From positions 372,001-436,000 of the forward strand of contig JAPQWV010000411.1 of assembly GCA_027422505.1 (NCBI GenBank): DNA of 64,000 bases. The letters are read 5' to 3'. Below the pieces are notes generated by a model. It was not told the origin of the DNA and did no database searches. It was given only the letters and a program-made list of their open reading frames with translations. This document shows positions 34,270 to 45,700 of the stretch, in pieces; the first letter of the stretch is position 1; every line of letters begins with the position of its first letter. Position numbers and translations under genes: made by a program. This DNA is from Craterostigma plantagineum. Taxonomy: Eukaryota > Streptophyta > Magnoliopsida > Lamiales > Linderniaceae.

Positions 34270-35315
34270 ATTTGGATTAAATTTGGACTTAATTCTGAAT
34301 TTTCGATACTATTTTTTTTGCGGCACTGTTCTTCGAAGCAATTACGATTGATTCTTCAAAACTTGATATAATCTGCTGTTTTTAGGCTTCAATCGATTCG
34401 TTCATACATGTCGGAGCGGAATTTTGATTGATCTAAACATGATTTTGAGTGAATTTTGAAGATTTGAGCTAATTTCATCGAACTGTGCTTCATAATTTCA
34501 GTCTCATTTCTGAAAATTTTGAGTTTTGCTGTTTTTGTTGATCGATTGTGTGTTTCTCGCTGATCTGAACTTATTTCCGATTGATCGAACCAATTTATCT
34601 GCACATTTTGAAGATTGACTGAAATTAGTTCTCGCATTGTTCTTCCGATTTTTCTAAAAATTCGACTGATTTTGCTTCGAGTGTGCTAAATCGAGTATTC
34701 TTGTTAAGTGCACGATTTCGATCAATAACCCGGTGTGAATTCGAACAATTTTGTGTTTGGGTCGAGATTTCTCTATTTCTTGTGTGCGATTATACATCTC
34801 TGTTCGTCTATCTATGTTCGTTTCTGTTCATAGCATTCATCATCGAAAAATAATTTCTGTTCCAACACTCATGAAATCTTTACAACGCAAAAAACATCAT
34901 CACACACTGGAATCCCATCGAGAATCGCCACGAAATTGATCGTTGTTCTTCATCGATCGAAATCTGAATCTGGAATTTTTTTCTGTTCTTCGCAAATCGA
35001 CGAGTCCAATCGAAAATAGCTCGATCTTCTTCATCGTCGATTGATATCCCGTTGCTAAGCCGATCAATCCTTCGCTGCTACTCTTCGATCAATCGATTGC
35101 TGCTTCCGATCGAGAATCCTTCTTGCTCGCCGTCGCTCAAATCGCTGTCGATCGAAATTAACGTCGCAAGCTGCTTTCTAGAGCGAAAAATTGGTCGTGA
35201 GGTTCCAATCGTTGTGCTTCATTGTTCTTCGCCGAGCTCCAATATTCTTCGATCGAACACTTTGCCGACGAGATAAATCGGGAATCCAATCGCAAAAGCT
35301 ATCAACGAGCAATTG
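34270..35315. other. Unassigned non-coding stretch rich in GATCGA motifs
   Basis: About 1 kb, T-rich on the plus strand, with many CGATCGA, TCGATC and ATCGAT palindromes (35010-35260). It resembles the leader regions of the local elements in composition, but I could not align it with any. No supported ORF. Confidence 0.4.
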
Positions 35316-35666
35316 TGTTGGAACTATTTTATTGTATTCAATTAATGTAGTTATCTTAGTCTGCTATGTAAATAAGTAGTCTAGTGCTCAATTGTAATTA
35401 GCACTAGTATAGGGCTACTTAAGTAAATATACCACGGTAGATGGTATATATAGTGACCCTAAAGTATGCCTTAGGGTGATCCCTTCATTTGTAGCGAATT
35501 CATTTTCTAAAAATTGAGCTTATTGTGGAACGAAGCTTGCTCTCCAAGTTAGGATTACCTTCTAAAGTTTCTCTCTACAAATCCAAAGGTAATTCTCAAT
35601 CTTAATCTTCGTTTATACGAATTCGCTAGGTGATTCGATTCGTGTTGGATAAATTTGTACCTAACA
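35316..35666 (+). repeat. Probable solo LTR of a different copia family (351 bp)
   Basis: Begins TGTTGGAAC and ends TACCTAACA, with 5-bp terminal inverted repeats and LTR-like length. It is not followed by a Met-tRNA PBS. The flanks AATTG (35311-35315) and AATTA (35667-35671) match at four of five bases, consistent with an old solo LTR and decayed target-site duplication. Confidence 0.5.
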
Positions 35667-36079
35667 AATTATTTATCGTGGAGAAATTATATTCGATCCC
35701 CTCGAAGATTATTTTCGATCGCTCGGTCCCGTGGAAAATCCCGACTGGATCAAATCCTGACTGGATCAAATTCTCGAAAAAAATCGATATTAAATTTTTC
35801 CGCTACGTTGGCACATTCTAAAAGAGTTTTGGTAATTTTCTGAAGTATTCTAAAAACGTTTTTGGCACATTCTCCAAAATTCTTCGATTCGAACACCCAA
35901 AGTTTTTGGATAATCAACTATATTTGATACTTCACTATTATTTTCGATAATACCAAAAACGTTTTGAATATGAACTTTTTAAAAGCCAAATATTTTAATC
36001 AATATTAAAAATTCAAATCCATAAAACACGTTAACTATCAAAATATCCAACAAAAATTTAAAAAAATAAATAAATAATT
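35667..36079. other. AT-rich stretch with no recognisable feature
   Basis: Contains a short direct repeat (GACTGGATCAAAT twice, about 35742-35770) and CGTTTTTGG-like repeats. Nothing coding is seen. Confidence 0.4.
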
Positions 36080-36313
36080 TTAACCAAAGCGGACACCTAC
36101 TCGATTACTCGATCCGACGACACTAGCTCCGACGACATTGGCTCCGACATTGATGAACAGCTAAAGGAGTTTTGGCGTCAACTAAGATTAACTGAGAAGG
36201 AGTTAAAGAAGAAGCCCACAAGGACCAAGTCACACTCAAAGAAGCAAGAGACTACAAACTCCGAACAAACGAAGCACTTGGCTTTTATGGCATACCACGA
36301 AGGAGGCAGTGAT
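36080..36313 (+). pseudogene. Divergent copia gag fragment
   Basis: One open frame reads SDIDEQLKEFWRQLRL, ELKKKPTRTKSHSKKQ and HLAFMAYHEGGSD. The acidic run followed by a helical segment and a lysine-rich end resembles the gag region before the zinc knuckle in C (IEPNMKALGKQL...KKYFKKK), and the AFMA..EG ending resembles the part after the knuckle. It is cut at 36313 by a gypsy-like LTR start. Moderate to low certainty. Confidence 0.45.
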
Positions 36314-37065
36314 TGTAATACCCCGAAATTTATATATATGCTAATCTGTGAATTTATGTGTAAATCATGTGCTTATTTAATTATGTGCTATGTGCTATAT
36401 GATGTGTGATTTATGTGAGGACATTAGGACTTAGAAAAAACTCGAATGATATTTATATATAATTGGAAATATGGGAAATATCGGCCAAAATAAGAAATGA
36501 TAAAAAAAATAGATTCGGCCGATTGTAATAGTATTGCCCTAATTAATTTGCTAAGGACTAAGAATCGACCGATTTGAATAACCACAAGTAGTAGATATCG
36601 CCGAGCAAGCTAGAATCGACTGAATGTAGTATAGAATGTAGACAAATATTGAAGAGAGGATTTCGGCCGATTTCAATAGGTATGAAAAATCAACTTTTGC
36701 CGAGAATTGGAGTCCAAGTAGAGATGGGCGATTACGCATACCAAGAGAATTGGCCGATTGGTGCATATGGAATAAGAGTTCGATCGATACATATAGCGTT
36801 AGGGTTAGACCAATAACTTAAATAGGACTGAATAATTAAAAGACACGTAAGGATTTCTTACCGTAAGAGGTAAATAACTTGCTTAGTCACCTAGTTGTCA
36901 TTTCAATTTCCAATTTCAAAGCTCAACCCTTATCACGTAAAATACAGTAACACTAATTGATATAAGGAAAAATAAAGAGTCAAGAAACCCTCATGAACCT
37001 CAAAACCAAAAGGAAAGAAAAGACCGAGAGGAACTACAACTGAAGAATCTCTCAAGCAAATTTAA
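36314..37065 (+). repeat. Gypsy-like LTR start (TGTAATACCCCG), partial
   Basis: TGTAATACCCCGAAATTT at 36314 is the kind of beginning often seen in plant Ty3/gypsy (Tekay-type) LTRs. The following 750 bp is non-coding, with several CGGCCGAT/CGACCGAT boxes (36515-36770). I could not find its end or a target-site duplication; it merges into B leader sequence near 37066. It probably replaced B's 5' LTR. Confidence 0.4.
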
Positions 37066-37140
37066 TTTCGATCCAATAGCTCAAATTGTGTGCTTAATTG
37101 GGGTGATTAGTTTTTGTGCTTGATTTAGTGTTAAACTTTG
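37066..37140 (+). other. Piece of element B leader 5' of the C insertion
   Basis: Joining 37066-37140 to 52447 onward (counting CTTTG once) gives an uninterrupted alignment with the leader of C around 37600-37710. About 27 of 33 bases match directly across the junction. C therefore inserted into the leader of B. Confidence 0.65.
37136..37140. other. Left target-site duplication of element C (CTTTG)
   Basis: CTTTG just before the 5' LTR; the same five bases follow the 3' LTR at 52442-52446. Five bp is the usual length for Ty1/copia integrase. Confidence 0.9.
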
Positions 37141-37490
37141 TGTAGAATATCATTTGTAATTGTGCTTGATTTCATTAGTTGTCCTTGTAATTAGGGGCTT
37201 TACTTGTATTAGTCTTTAGATTAATGACTAGTTCGATATTTATACCAAGATTGTTGGTATAAGTACTTGTAAACGAATTGAGCTGAATAGAGAAAGTTTA
37301 GAGAATTGATCCGAAGGGCTTGCAATCGATTTCTAGAGAGAGAAACAACAGTAACTTTCTCACTCTAATTGAATTCTCTCTTTTGTTCTTATTTTGAGTT
37401 TTTCGATCGAATTCAATTGATCATCTAAACGATCGAATTGCTATGGTTTCTAGCCTAGGATCGTAGAGTTGTTAATCTGAGGACCTAACA
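37141..37490 (+). repeat. 5' LTR of element C (350 bp)
   Basis: TGTAGAATATC...GGACCTAACA. A TATA-like TATTTATA at 37237-37244 probably marks the promoter of the genomic RNA. It is followed directly by A and the Met-tRNA primer-binding site. Confidence 0.95.
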
Positions 37491-37491
37491 A

Positions 37492-37504
37492 TTGGTATCA
37501 GAGC
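37492..37504 (+). other. Primer-binding site (initiator Met-tRNA) of element C
   Basis: TTGGTATCAGAGC is the standard plant copia PBS, complementary to the 3' end of initiator Met-tRNA, where minus-strand DNA synthesis starts. Confidence 0.95.
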
Positions 37505-38564
37505 AATTCGTTCTGTTTTGAATCGAAAATTGTTAGAATCGGATCGAAAATCATTTTTTAATAATGTTCATCGAAGAACAGTTTGGCGCGAAACCTGTTT
37601 TCGATCCAAATAGCTTAATTTTGTGCGTATTTGACTTGAATTTGATGTTTCAGTGCTAGATTAAGTGATAAACGATCATTGCGACTAGATCAGTAGCAGT
37701 TTGAACTCCGAATTTAGATTAACTTGATTCTGGAATTTTACTGTTGACGAAGAACATGAAGAACGCGTTCTGATTTTGATCAAATTCGATATATTTTGCT
37801 TCATAACGTGTTTAATTGTTTGTTCGTGCGTGATTAGTACTTGATTGCGAGCGATTACCTGAAATTTCACTGTCTAATTCCTTGTTTTTGCTCGAATTTG
37901 TGTTAATCGCATTCTGTGAATTTTTCTCGATTGCCCTAATTTTTCTCGCTAGGGTTTGCGATCGGATTAGTTTCTCAATCGAAAAACTTGGCGCGAAAAT
38001 TTTTCTCGGTCAGAATACGAAGTCAGCGCTAGGATCGTCATTAGCAGAAATGATTTAGTTAAAATATTTCTCGAGCATTATACAGCGAAAAACTTTTTCG
38101 AGAGAGACCAATTTTGACTTTGCATGCGTAACAACTTTCACTCGAAAAACTTTTTCAGTCAAACCTTTTAACGTTTGACCAGGCGAAAATCATTTATACG
38201 CGAGAAACTTTTCTAGTCAACGGATTTATTTTAACTTGTCGAGAAACTTACTAACGTACTGTTTTTTTTACGATCGAAATAAATTCACGATCAAGAAATT
38301 TTTCTCGACCGAATGATTTTGTGCAATTTTTCTCGCTCGTAAAATATCTCGCTGACAAAATCTCTCGCACGAGAACAGTAAATACATTCTATTTCAACGA
38401 AATTAATTTCGAAAAACCTTCAAAGCAATCGAAAATAATTGTCTCTAATTTTCGAATCAAACGCTACTAACTAATTTTGTCACTTGTGAAGCACTTTACA
38501 TCATTTTCATCCTTCAAAACAATCAACGAAGATCCTTCAACAACTCGAACACTACAATACAAAC
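37505..38564 (+). other. 5' untranslated leader of element C
   Basis: 1.06 kb, AT-rich, no ORF of note. TCGA-type palindromes recur (CTCGA, CGATCGAAAT at about 38271). The last 40 bp before the gag ATG (CAACGAAGATCCTTCAACAAC) resemble element G. Confidence 0.8.
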
Positions 38565-41351
38565 ATGGATGCATACTCACTCGGAAATGACAACCATCCG
38601 CCGATCTTGCAAAGAGGCGAATACACGGTATGGAGAAGCCGCTTCCTGAATTTCATAGCACTAAAGGATCAAGCCGAAAATCTACTGCAGTCCCTTGATG
38701 AGGGACCGACACAGTTCTGGGTTCATGTACCCGGGGACGAAACAGCTACTCCAATAATTCCAGCTTCTAGGCGACTAAAGGAGCCTAGAGAATACTCTTT
38801 GGAGGAAAGAGCTCGAGCCAAGGCTGATCTAGTAGCCATGAATACCCTTATGCAGGGGATCCCCAACGATATATACAGACAAATCGACAGCCTTTCATCG
38901 GCTAAGGGGATGTGGGATGAGCTGCATAGGATGATGCAAAGGACGGAAGTTGGCATAAAGGCCAAGAAGGCGAACATTCTCACTACATACGACTCCTTCA
39001 AAACTAAGCCGGAAGAGAGCCTATACGAAATCTACCAATGATACCTCACTCTTCTCAACGAGATGAGGAAGATAGAAATAACAAAGACAAACATGGAAAC
39101 AAACATTAGATTTCTATCTTCTCTGCCCACGGAATGGAAGAAAATATCCACACAAATACGACAAAATAAAGATCTCGAAGAGTTGGATGTCCATGCCGTG
39201 TTCGATAAACTAGCTCAACATGAGAATGATATCCGAGAGATTATCAAAGAGCAGAATGGCAAACAAACCGATGACACGGTTGCCCTAGTGTCGGAGAAGA
39301 GGAGCACAAGATCAAGAAAAGAAAATATCGTTAGGCCACCTTCATCACCGGAGTCGGAAGATGAATCGGACTGCGACATAGAGCCGAACATGAAAGCCCT
39401 TGGAAAGCAGTTAGCTCTCATTGGACAAATGATGAGCAAGAAGTACTTCAAGAAGAAGTCTTCAACCTCAGCCAACAGACTTCGGACTACAAGCTCCAAG
39501 AACAAAGAACCTGGCCCGGAGAGTTCCGAGGTCAAGAACCCCAAAGAGACTAACAAATGCTCCAAGAACAAATGATTTAGATTCGTATCAATTAGCATAC
39601 ACTAACATGAAACGTGAGCAGAAAAATGTTAAGAAAGTAGAGATTAAACTTGAGAGAGCTCAGGAGAAGATAAATAATCTCGAGTCAGACCTTAGAAGCT
39701 CTAGTGCAAAAATAGAAGAACTTACTAAGAGCTTACATTGTAGAGAGACTTGTCAACCTCCTTTAGGACAACATAGTGATAAGGTCAAAGAATTAGAAGA
39801 CAGGCTAGCAAATAACTACAATTGTTTGGTTAGGCATCTCAACGAGAAGGCTAGCTTAAATTGTAGGATAACCGAAACTACTTTTAAGATCACTGACTTA
39901 GAAACTCAATTAGAAATATCTAACGCTAAGGTTAGTGAGCTTAGTAAGGATCTAGACGCCTGTCAAGCCGCCAAAGCAACGGTAGAAAATAATTATGCTC
40001 TCCTAAGTGAGGAACGCAGGAAGTTGTATGCAAAAATTAAATAGATGATCTTCTTACGCGTAGGGGGCACTCTGAACAAACGATATTCGTAAACAAGCCC
40101 AAGGATATAGAGTTTTATAATCCAATAGAAGGCATAGGTTACACTAACCCACGTATTTTACGAAAGAAAGAGATGTATGACATTAAGAACATGGGTTTAG
40201 CTGCAACCTCTCTTAGGAACATTACGGAATCGACGTACGAAAATGCGCTTGATTCATCCATCAAACAAGCCTCACATGGGCCTGAGATCCCCTTTGACTA
40301 CAATGAACTAATTGAAAAGGACAAAAATAGAAAACCTACTCTAACACCTGTCAACGAATTAGCTCAAGTTCTACCTCCGGACTCTCAAGAATACCACGAG
40401 AAAGTCAAAAAGGTCAATTATCAAAATTCTCTCTACAAACCCCCTATCATAAAACAGATAGAGGAGTCACAGGCGAAACTAGACAAAGAAAGAGAGAATT
40501 TCGAAGCTGAGAAGAAAAAATTCTATAAGGAGATGGAAAATCTCAAGACTTCCTCATCCTCCCAAACTACCTCACACGCTATCATAAAAAGCGTGAAAAT
40601 AGAAAAATCGCCTTCGAAAGATCAAAAGAGCATTAATAGTTCTGTTAAAAGTACTAAGACAAATTTTACTTCACCTACTTCCACAGGGAGCGTAGAGCCA
40701 GCACCGACTACGAAGGCGAGAGTGTCTAGTCCTAAAATAAAGAAGGAGCGAGTAGATTTAAATGTTTCTGAACATGTTATTCCTTCTGTCAAAATAAAAG
40801 ACACTCGTAGTAATAAAAGAGCCATTTCTACGTTCAAAATAATTGCTTCTACATGCTCAATTCATCCTATCACCTATAGAAGTGAAAATCCCGAAATAGG
40901 CTCTATCGAAAATTACTACTAATCATTCTGAAACAAATGCCAAAAGGAAAAATCGTAGGAAACAAGATCCAGCCATAAAGAAAGCTTATGGCGTCGTACA
41001 TGACTGTACTCACCTAAGGTATCCCGTAGAAATTAAATCCCCCAAGCACCTTAGGAGACTATCACAAGAAAAGATCTTTTCCTCAGTCAAACCTTCCAAG
41101 GCATTTGTACGAGCTGAAATTAACCTTCCCTGTAAGGTTCAACCCAAATGGGTTCCTAAATCTCCGCCTAGGACGACAAAAGCCAAAAGGGCCAAGTCTC
41201 CTAAAGAGGCAAAACCCAAACCCACTTCTCCAAAAGTGCAATGGGTTATAAGACTCTTCCAAAAATAGATTTAGGAGTCATATCTTAACCCAAAATTAAA
41301 TCTGCTAATCCGAGAGGACCCATGCTTAAGTGGGTACCTAAAGCTCTCTAA
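38565..41351 (+). pseudogene. gag: gag pseudogene of element C (zinc knuckle deleted)
   Basis: MDAYSLGNDNHPPIL at 38565. The capsid part is open for 158 codons to a TGA at 39039, where B and G have an Arg codon (CGA in B), then continues in the same frame to 39575. There it reads KETNKCSKNK and stops. Compared with B, the CCHC knuckle and about 300 bp are deleted and the frame shifts. A coiled coil follows (39607-40044, KVKELEDRLANNYNCL, NEKASLNCRITE), then a 249-codon charged segment (40173-40922) in another frame, then the conserved KAFVRAEINLPCKVQPKWVP part (about 41100-41160). The stop after KWVPKAL is TAA 41349-41351. Particle assembly is the family role; this copy is defective. Confidence 0.88.
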
Positions 41352-41364
41352 ATTGTGTTTGCAG
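41301..41364 (+). promoter_or_regulatory. gag/pol border with conserved stop and acceptor-like TTTGCAG
   Basis: The gag stop TAA (41349-41351) is followed by a 13-nt T-rich spacer ending GCAG and then the protease frame ATCCATCATGTG. The same border occurs in B (4998-5015, spacer 15 nt) and G (17509-17496 minus, spacer 11 nt). A CTAAT at 41305-41309 is conserved upstream in all three. The phase between gag and pol differs in each copy. A 3' splice site is one explanation; not proven. Confidence 0.45.
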
Positions 41365-44300
41365 ATCCATCATGTGTGGTACCTCGACTCTGGTTGCTCC
41401 ACACACATGACAGGTAAACAAGAGCTGCTGAGCAACTACAAAGACCGACCAAACGGCAAAGTCAGATTTGGGAACAACGATTCAGCCCCGATTCTAGGAC
41501 TTGGGGATATCATTTTGAAGAATCTGACCATCAAAGATGTCTCATACGTCGAAGGCCTCCGCCATAACTTGTTCAGCATAGGCCAATTCTGTGACAAAGA
41601 CTTCCAGGTGGTCTTCCATGCTGACCGGTGCAGAATTTTGGATAGTCAGGACACTGAACTCCTTCAAGGACTTCGGAGATCCAATCTTTATACGATCAAC
41701 CTGACGTCCGTGCGGCCCTCAATAGCTGTATGCCTCATTTCTCAGATTGACTTACAGAGGAACAGCCTATGGCATCAACGACTGTCTCATCTAAACATGA
41801 AAGCTCTCCAACGTTTTTCTACGAAAAAGTTGGTTCATGGTCTTCCAACTATACAACTACAATGGGAGCATCATTGTTCGGCATGTCACCTAGGAAAAAT
41901 GAAGCGAGCATCTCATCACGTCAAGCAAATTGCATCTACTTCTCGACCATTGAAACTAATTCACATGGATCTCTGTGGCCGATGCAGACCAGAGTATCAA
42001 TGGAAGAAAGTATGTCCTAGTGATTGTAGATGACTATTCTCGCTACACGTGGACAAAGTTCCTCTGAACGAAAGATGAGCCCGGTGATTTTGTGAACACA
42101 ACTCAAAATCTGCTGCAACAGACTATTCAAGTTGTTCGAACAGACAACAGTTCTGAGTTCAAAAACAACCACCTCAGTGGGTTTTATCAAAAACTTGGAA
42201 TAAGTCAACAATTTTCAGCCGCCAAAACACCTCAACAAAATGGGGTCGTCGAAAGAAATAATCGAACACTAGCAGAAGCCGCTCGTACAATGCTGATCCA
42301 ATCGGGACTTCCACACTTTCTATGGGCTGAAGCAGTCAATACCGCTTGTTTTACTCAAAACAGGACGGTGGTTCATAAACGGTTCAACAAGACTCCGTAC
42401 GAGATTGTGAATAATAGAGTGCCCAATATCTCTTTCTTTAAAGTCTTCGGGTGGAAGTGCTTTGTGGCGAACGACCGAGAACAACGTGCAGAGTTCGACC
42501 CTAAAGCATTCGAAGCTACATTTGTCGGGTATTCTCCAACTTCAAAAGCGCACCGAGTATACATCAAGTCCAACCGAACTACTATGGAAAGCTATAATGT
42601 CACTTTTCACGAAGTGGCAGAGATGGCTTCTGGTCAACTCAGTCCAGGACCCGTGCCTAACCCGATGGTTCCTGCTCAAATCAGTTCAGGACCCGTGCTC
42701 AACCCGATGGCTTCTGAAGACAACATTTCAGAACCCGTAATCACTGGTGTGTTGGCACAAAACCAACAGAAGATGGCAACAACATCAAAGTCAATGTCAG
42801 ACGAAGCAACGAGACTTGCAATAGACGATTTGGATTCTCTCTTCGAACCAGTATATCGGTCATGCACCACTGCACCTACAGTGGATTCTCCACCGTTCAA
42901 GACCGACGTACCAAGTTCATCTCACACCTCTACCCCACCCGATTCAGATTAGCCACAGAATACCGAAGAACCTACAGTGGTCCTCGAGGAAGTATCATCA
43001 GAGACGATCGATCCAAGTGCAGAATTGGAACTTCCTCAGACAAATGATCAATCGGAGACTATAGGCAATCTAGATCCATAGATGGCTGACGCATCTGCTG
43101 CAGCCTTGCCTCATGAGCGCAAGTGGACTAGAGGTCACCCGGTCGATCAGATAATTGGCGATCCTTCGGATGGTGTGAGGACACGTCGTCAACACAGTCT
43201 TTTCAATTGCTTCCTGAGCCAAAACGAGCCTATCAAAGTAGCAGACGCACTTCGAGACCCTGATTGGACAATTGCAATGCAAGAAGAAATCAATCAATTC
43301 GAACGTCTTCAAGTGTGGACCTTGGTACCCCCTCCACATGGGAAAACAGTGGTCGGAACTAAATGGGTTTTCAAGAATAAGAAAAATGAAGATGGTGTAG
43401 TGATCCGGAACAAAGCAAGGCTAGTAGCTAAGGGATACAATCAACAGGAAGGCATCGACTACGACGAGACTTATGCTCCTGTTGCCCGTATCGAAGCTAT
43501 CCGCCTCCTGCTGGCTTATGTGGCTCACAAAGACTTCAAAGTCTATCAGATGGATGTTAAAACCGCTTTTCTCAACGGCGTGTTAAAAGAAGAAGTCTAC
43601 GTCGCTCAACCGGAAGGTTTCGTTGATCAAGAACATCCTGATCATGTCTATCGTTTGGACAAAGCTCTCTATGGACTAAAACAATCCCCTCGTGCTTGGT
43701 ACGATGTCCTGAGTGATTTCCTCGTGATGTCTGGATTCATACGAGGAACGATAGACACAACCCTCTTCATTAAATGGCATGACAAAGATCTGATGGTCGT
43801 CCAAGTATACGTCGACGACATCATCTTCGGATCAACAAATCCTCGGTTCTGCAAGAAGATTGGAGATCTCATGAAGAGCAAATTCGAAATGAGTCACATG
43901 GGAGAGATGCAATTTTTCATAGGCCTTCAGGTCAGGCAGCTCAATGATGGAATTTTGAAGAAGTTTCATCAAGACCAGAGCAAGCCTCTCAGCACTCCTA
44001 TGTCACCAAGCTGCAAGTTGGATGCCGATCCCTCTGGTAAATCGGTCGACATCACACTGTATCGCAGTATCATCGGATCTCTTCTCTACCTCACTTCGAG
44101 CCGGCCGGATATCATCTTTGCCACCTGCTTGTGTGCCCGTTTTCAAGCCGAACCCAAAGAATCACATATGCTCGCGGTCAAAAGAATTCTTCGCTACCTT
44201 AAGGGCACCTCTACCCTTGGCCTATGGTATCCAAAGGGTACGAATTTCAAACTTATCGGCTACACTGACGCTGACTATGCAGGTTGCCGAATGGACAGGA

Positions 44301-44713
44301 AAAGCACGTCCGGTGGTGCTCAATTTCTAGGCGAAAAGCTGGTCTGCTGGTCATCCAAAAAGCAGAACTGTGTGTCCACTTCGACGGCAGAAGCAGAATA
44401 CGTAGCTGCCGCCAGCTGTTGCTCACAGATGCTGTGGATGCGGACACAGCTTCGCGACTATGCGTACAATCTAACTAATATACCCATATATAGTGATAGT
44501 CAGAGTGCAAGTGCCATTACTTGCAATCCTGTTCCTCATTCACGCACAAAACACATAGGCATTAGATATCATTTTATCAAAGATCACGTAGAAAAGGGCA
44601 CGATAGAAATGTACTTTGTGAACACGGAGTTTCAACTAGCCGTCACCAAGGCCTTGGATGAGAAACGATTCCAATTCCTTGTCGGGAAATTAGGCATGCT
44701 GAATCTTCCGTAA
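41365..44713 (+). pseudogene. pol: pol pseudogene of element C: PR, IN (broken), RT and RNase H (open)
   Basis: Protease YLDSGCSTHMTG at 41380, catalytic DSG at 41386. Pre-integrase zinc region LWHQRLSHL and CSACHLGKMKRASHH. The integrase core is disrupted by frameshifts around 41960-42070, although VDDYSR (about 42029), RTDNSSEF and the E of VVERNNRT are recognisable. The 286-codon frame 42092-42952 carries the rest of IN and a linker. Two TAGs (42950, 43079) separate it from a 543-codon open frame with RT ([29 protein letters not shown] at 43808-43819) and RNase H ([16 protein letters not shown]). Compared with B, 10 residues are missing before ILKKF and three (DIF) near the end; both losses keep the frame. 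Ends LNLP, TAA. Confidence 0.9.
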
Positions 44714-44939
44714 TACGTGCATTACCTGATCTTCTATGCTATCACATGCTCTATTTTATGTGTTTTCTATGCTTATTTGTCCTTATCTTGCGTGATAAAA
44801 ATAATATATATATATATATATATAATATAATGGGGTATGACGAAATCCTTTAGGATTCTTTGATCTAAAGTCACCAAGAATTTTACTCCGACATGCGATC
44901 GATTTAATTGCTTAAATTTTGTCAGTCTAAGTCGCATTC

Positions 44940-44979
44940 TTGTGTCTAAAAGGTCAGTTGATTGTTCCACTAGACACAA
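44940..44979 (+). other. Conserved stem-loop after pol, element C
   Basis: TTGTGTCTA (44940-44948) and TAGACACAA (44971-44979), a perfect 9-bp stem with a 22-nt loop. Loop sequences differ between C, B and E while the arms are kept. Confidence 0.6.
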
Positions 44980-45410
44980 AGTCACTCTACATGCGTGAGG
45001 ATTCAAGCCTTGTTCCTTTTTCCTTTCTTTGGATCTACTTCTCGAGTGAGTTACACATCAATTACTTGTCTTACCTAGTGATTCTTGGTGTCATACTCAT
45101 CTTGCGTTAGATCGTTAGGAAAATGATAAGGGAGTTTAGGATTTTCCTCATTCGGCTTATATAAATTCCCCCACACTTGCCCTTAGTCATCCACTTTGAG
45201 CCTTCTCCGACGTCCTTTTCTTCATTTGAAACCCATTTCCCAGCCTTCAACCGAATTCTATATTCTTTGAATGGTTGTTCAAACGAGAAAAGGAGGGGGA
45301 GATAACAAAAGAAAAGTATGATGATGACAAAAGAAGGCATTGCTTAACGCGCAAAAACCAAAGGAACCGGCCTTCCGACTACCTTGTAGAAAGTGGCATG
45401 GTTCCTGCTG

Positions 45411-45700
45411 CGAACTTCGCCAACGATAATCTCGTACGCTCGTCAGAACGGCTGGAAGAGGAGCACCACGAAGTGAACTTCTCCAACGATAATCCGGTCT
45501 TATATCGGGAAACGAGAAGAGGAGCGCAGCCTCGGGTACGAATTCCATAACCGTGAACTTTTCCAAAAAGATAATCTCTGAAACCTCTCTAGGGATTAAG
45601 AGAAGAGGAGCACGGTATCGATCCGAGAATCAACAAGAAGAACTTCGCCTACGATAATCTCCTATAGCCTCATGGAGAAGCGGACTTCAGCTTGAGCATA
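45411..45700 (+). repeat. Four degenerate GAACTTC...ATAATC repeats in spacer, element C
   Basis: Units begin at about 45411, 45473, 45553 and 45639, each with a GAACTT box, an A(C/G)GATAATC-like box and, for most, GAAGAGGAGC-type sequence. They are shared with B and E in the same order. Confidence 0.65.

Noticed and set aside
39215..39598. 127-codon antisense ORF in gag
   Set aside because: Shadow of the gag frame with its charged codons; no independent support.
41340..41370. Minus-one ribosomal frameshift between gag and pol
   Set aside because: I see no shared slippery heptamer, and the gag-to-pol phase differs in C, B and G.
44705..44720. GTAAT at the pol stop codon as the 5' splice donor for the third gene
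   Set aside because: It is kept in B, C and E but not in G. A direct join to the CAG|ATG acceptor would not put pol and the extra ORF in one frame. The context is weak.
44803..44823. (AT)n run as a functional element
   Set aside because: Ordinary microsatellite, absent from B and E.
45275..45550. 91-codon ORF across the spacer repeats of C
   Set aside because: Frame is not maintained in B or E, where indels interrupt it; reported only as a repeat block.
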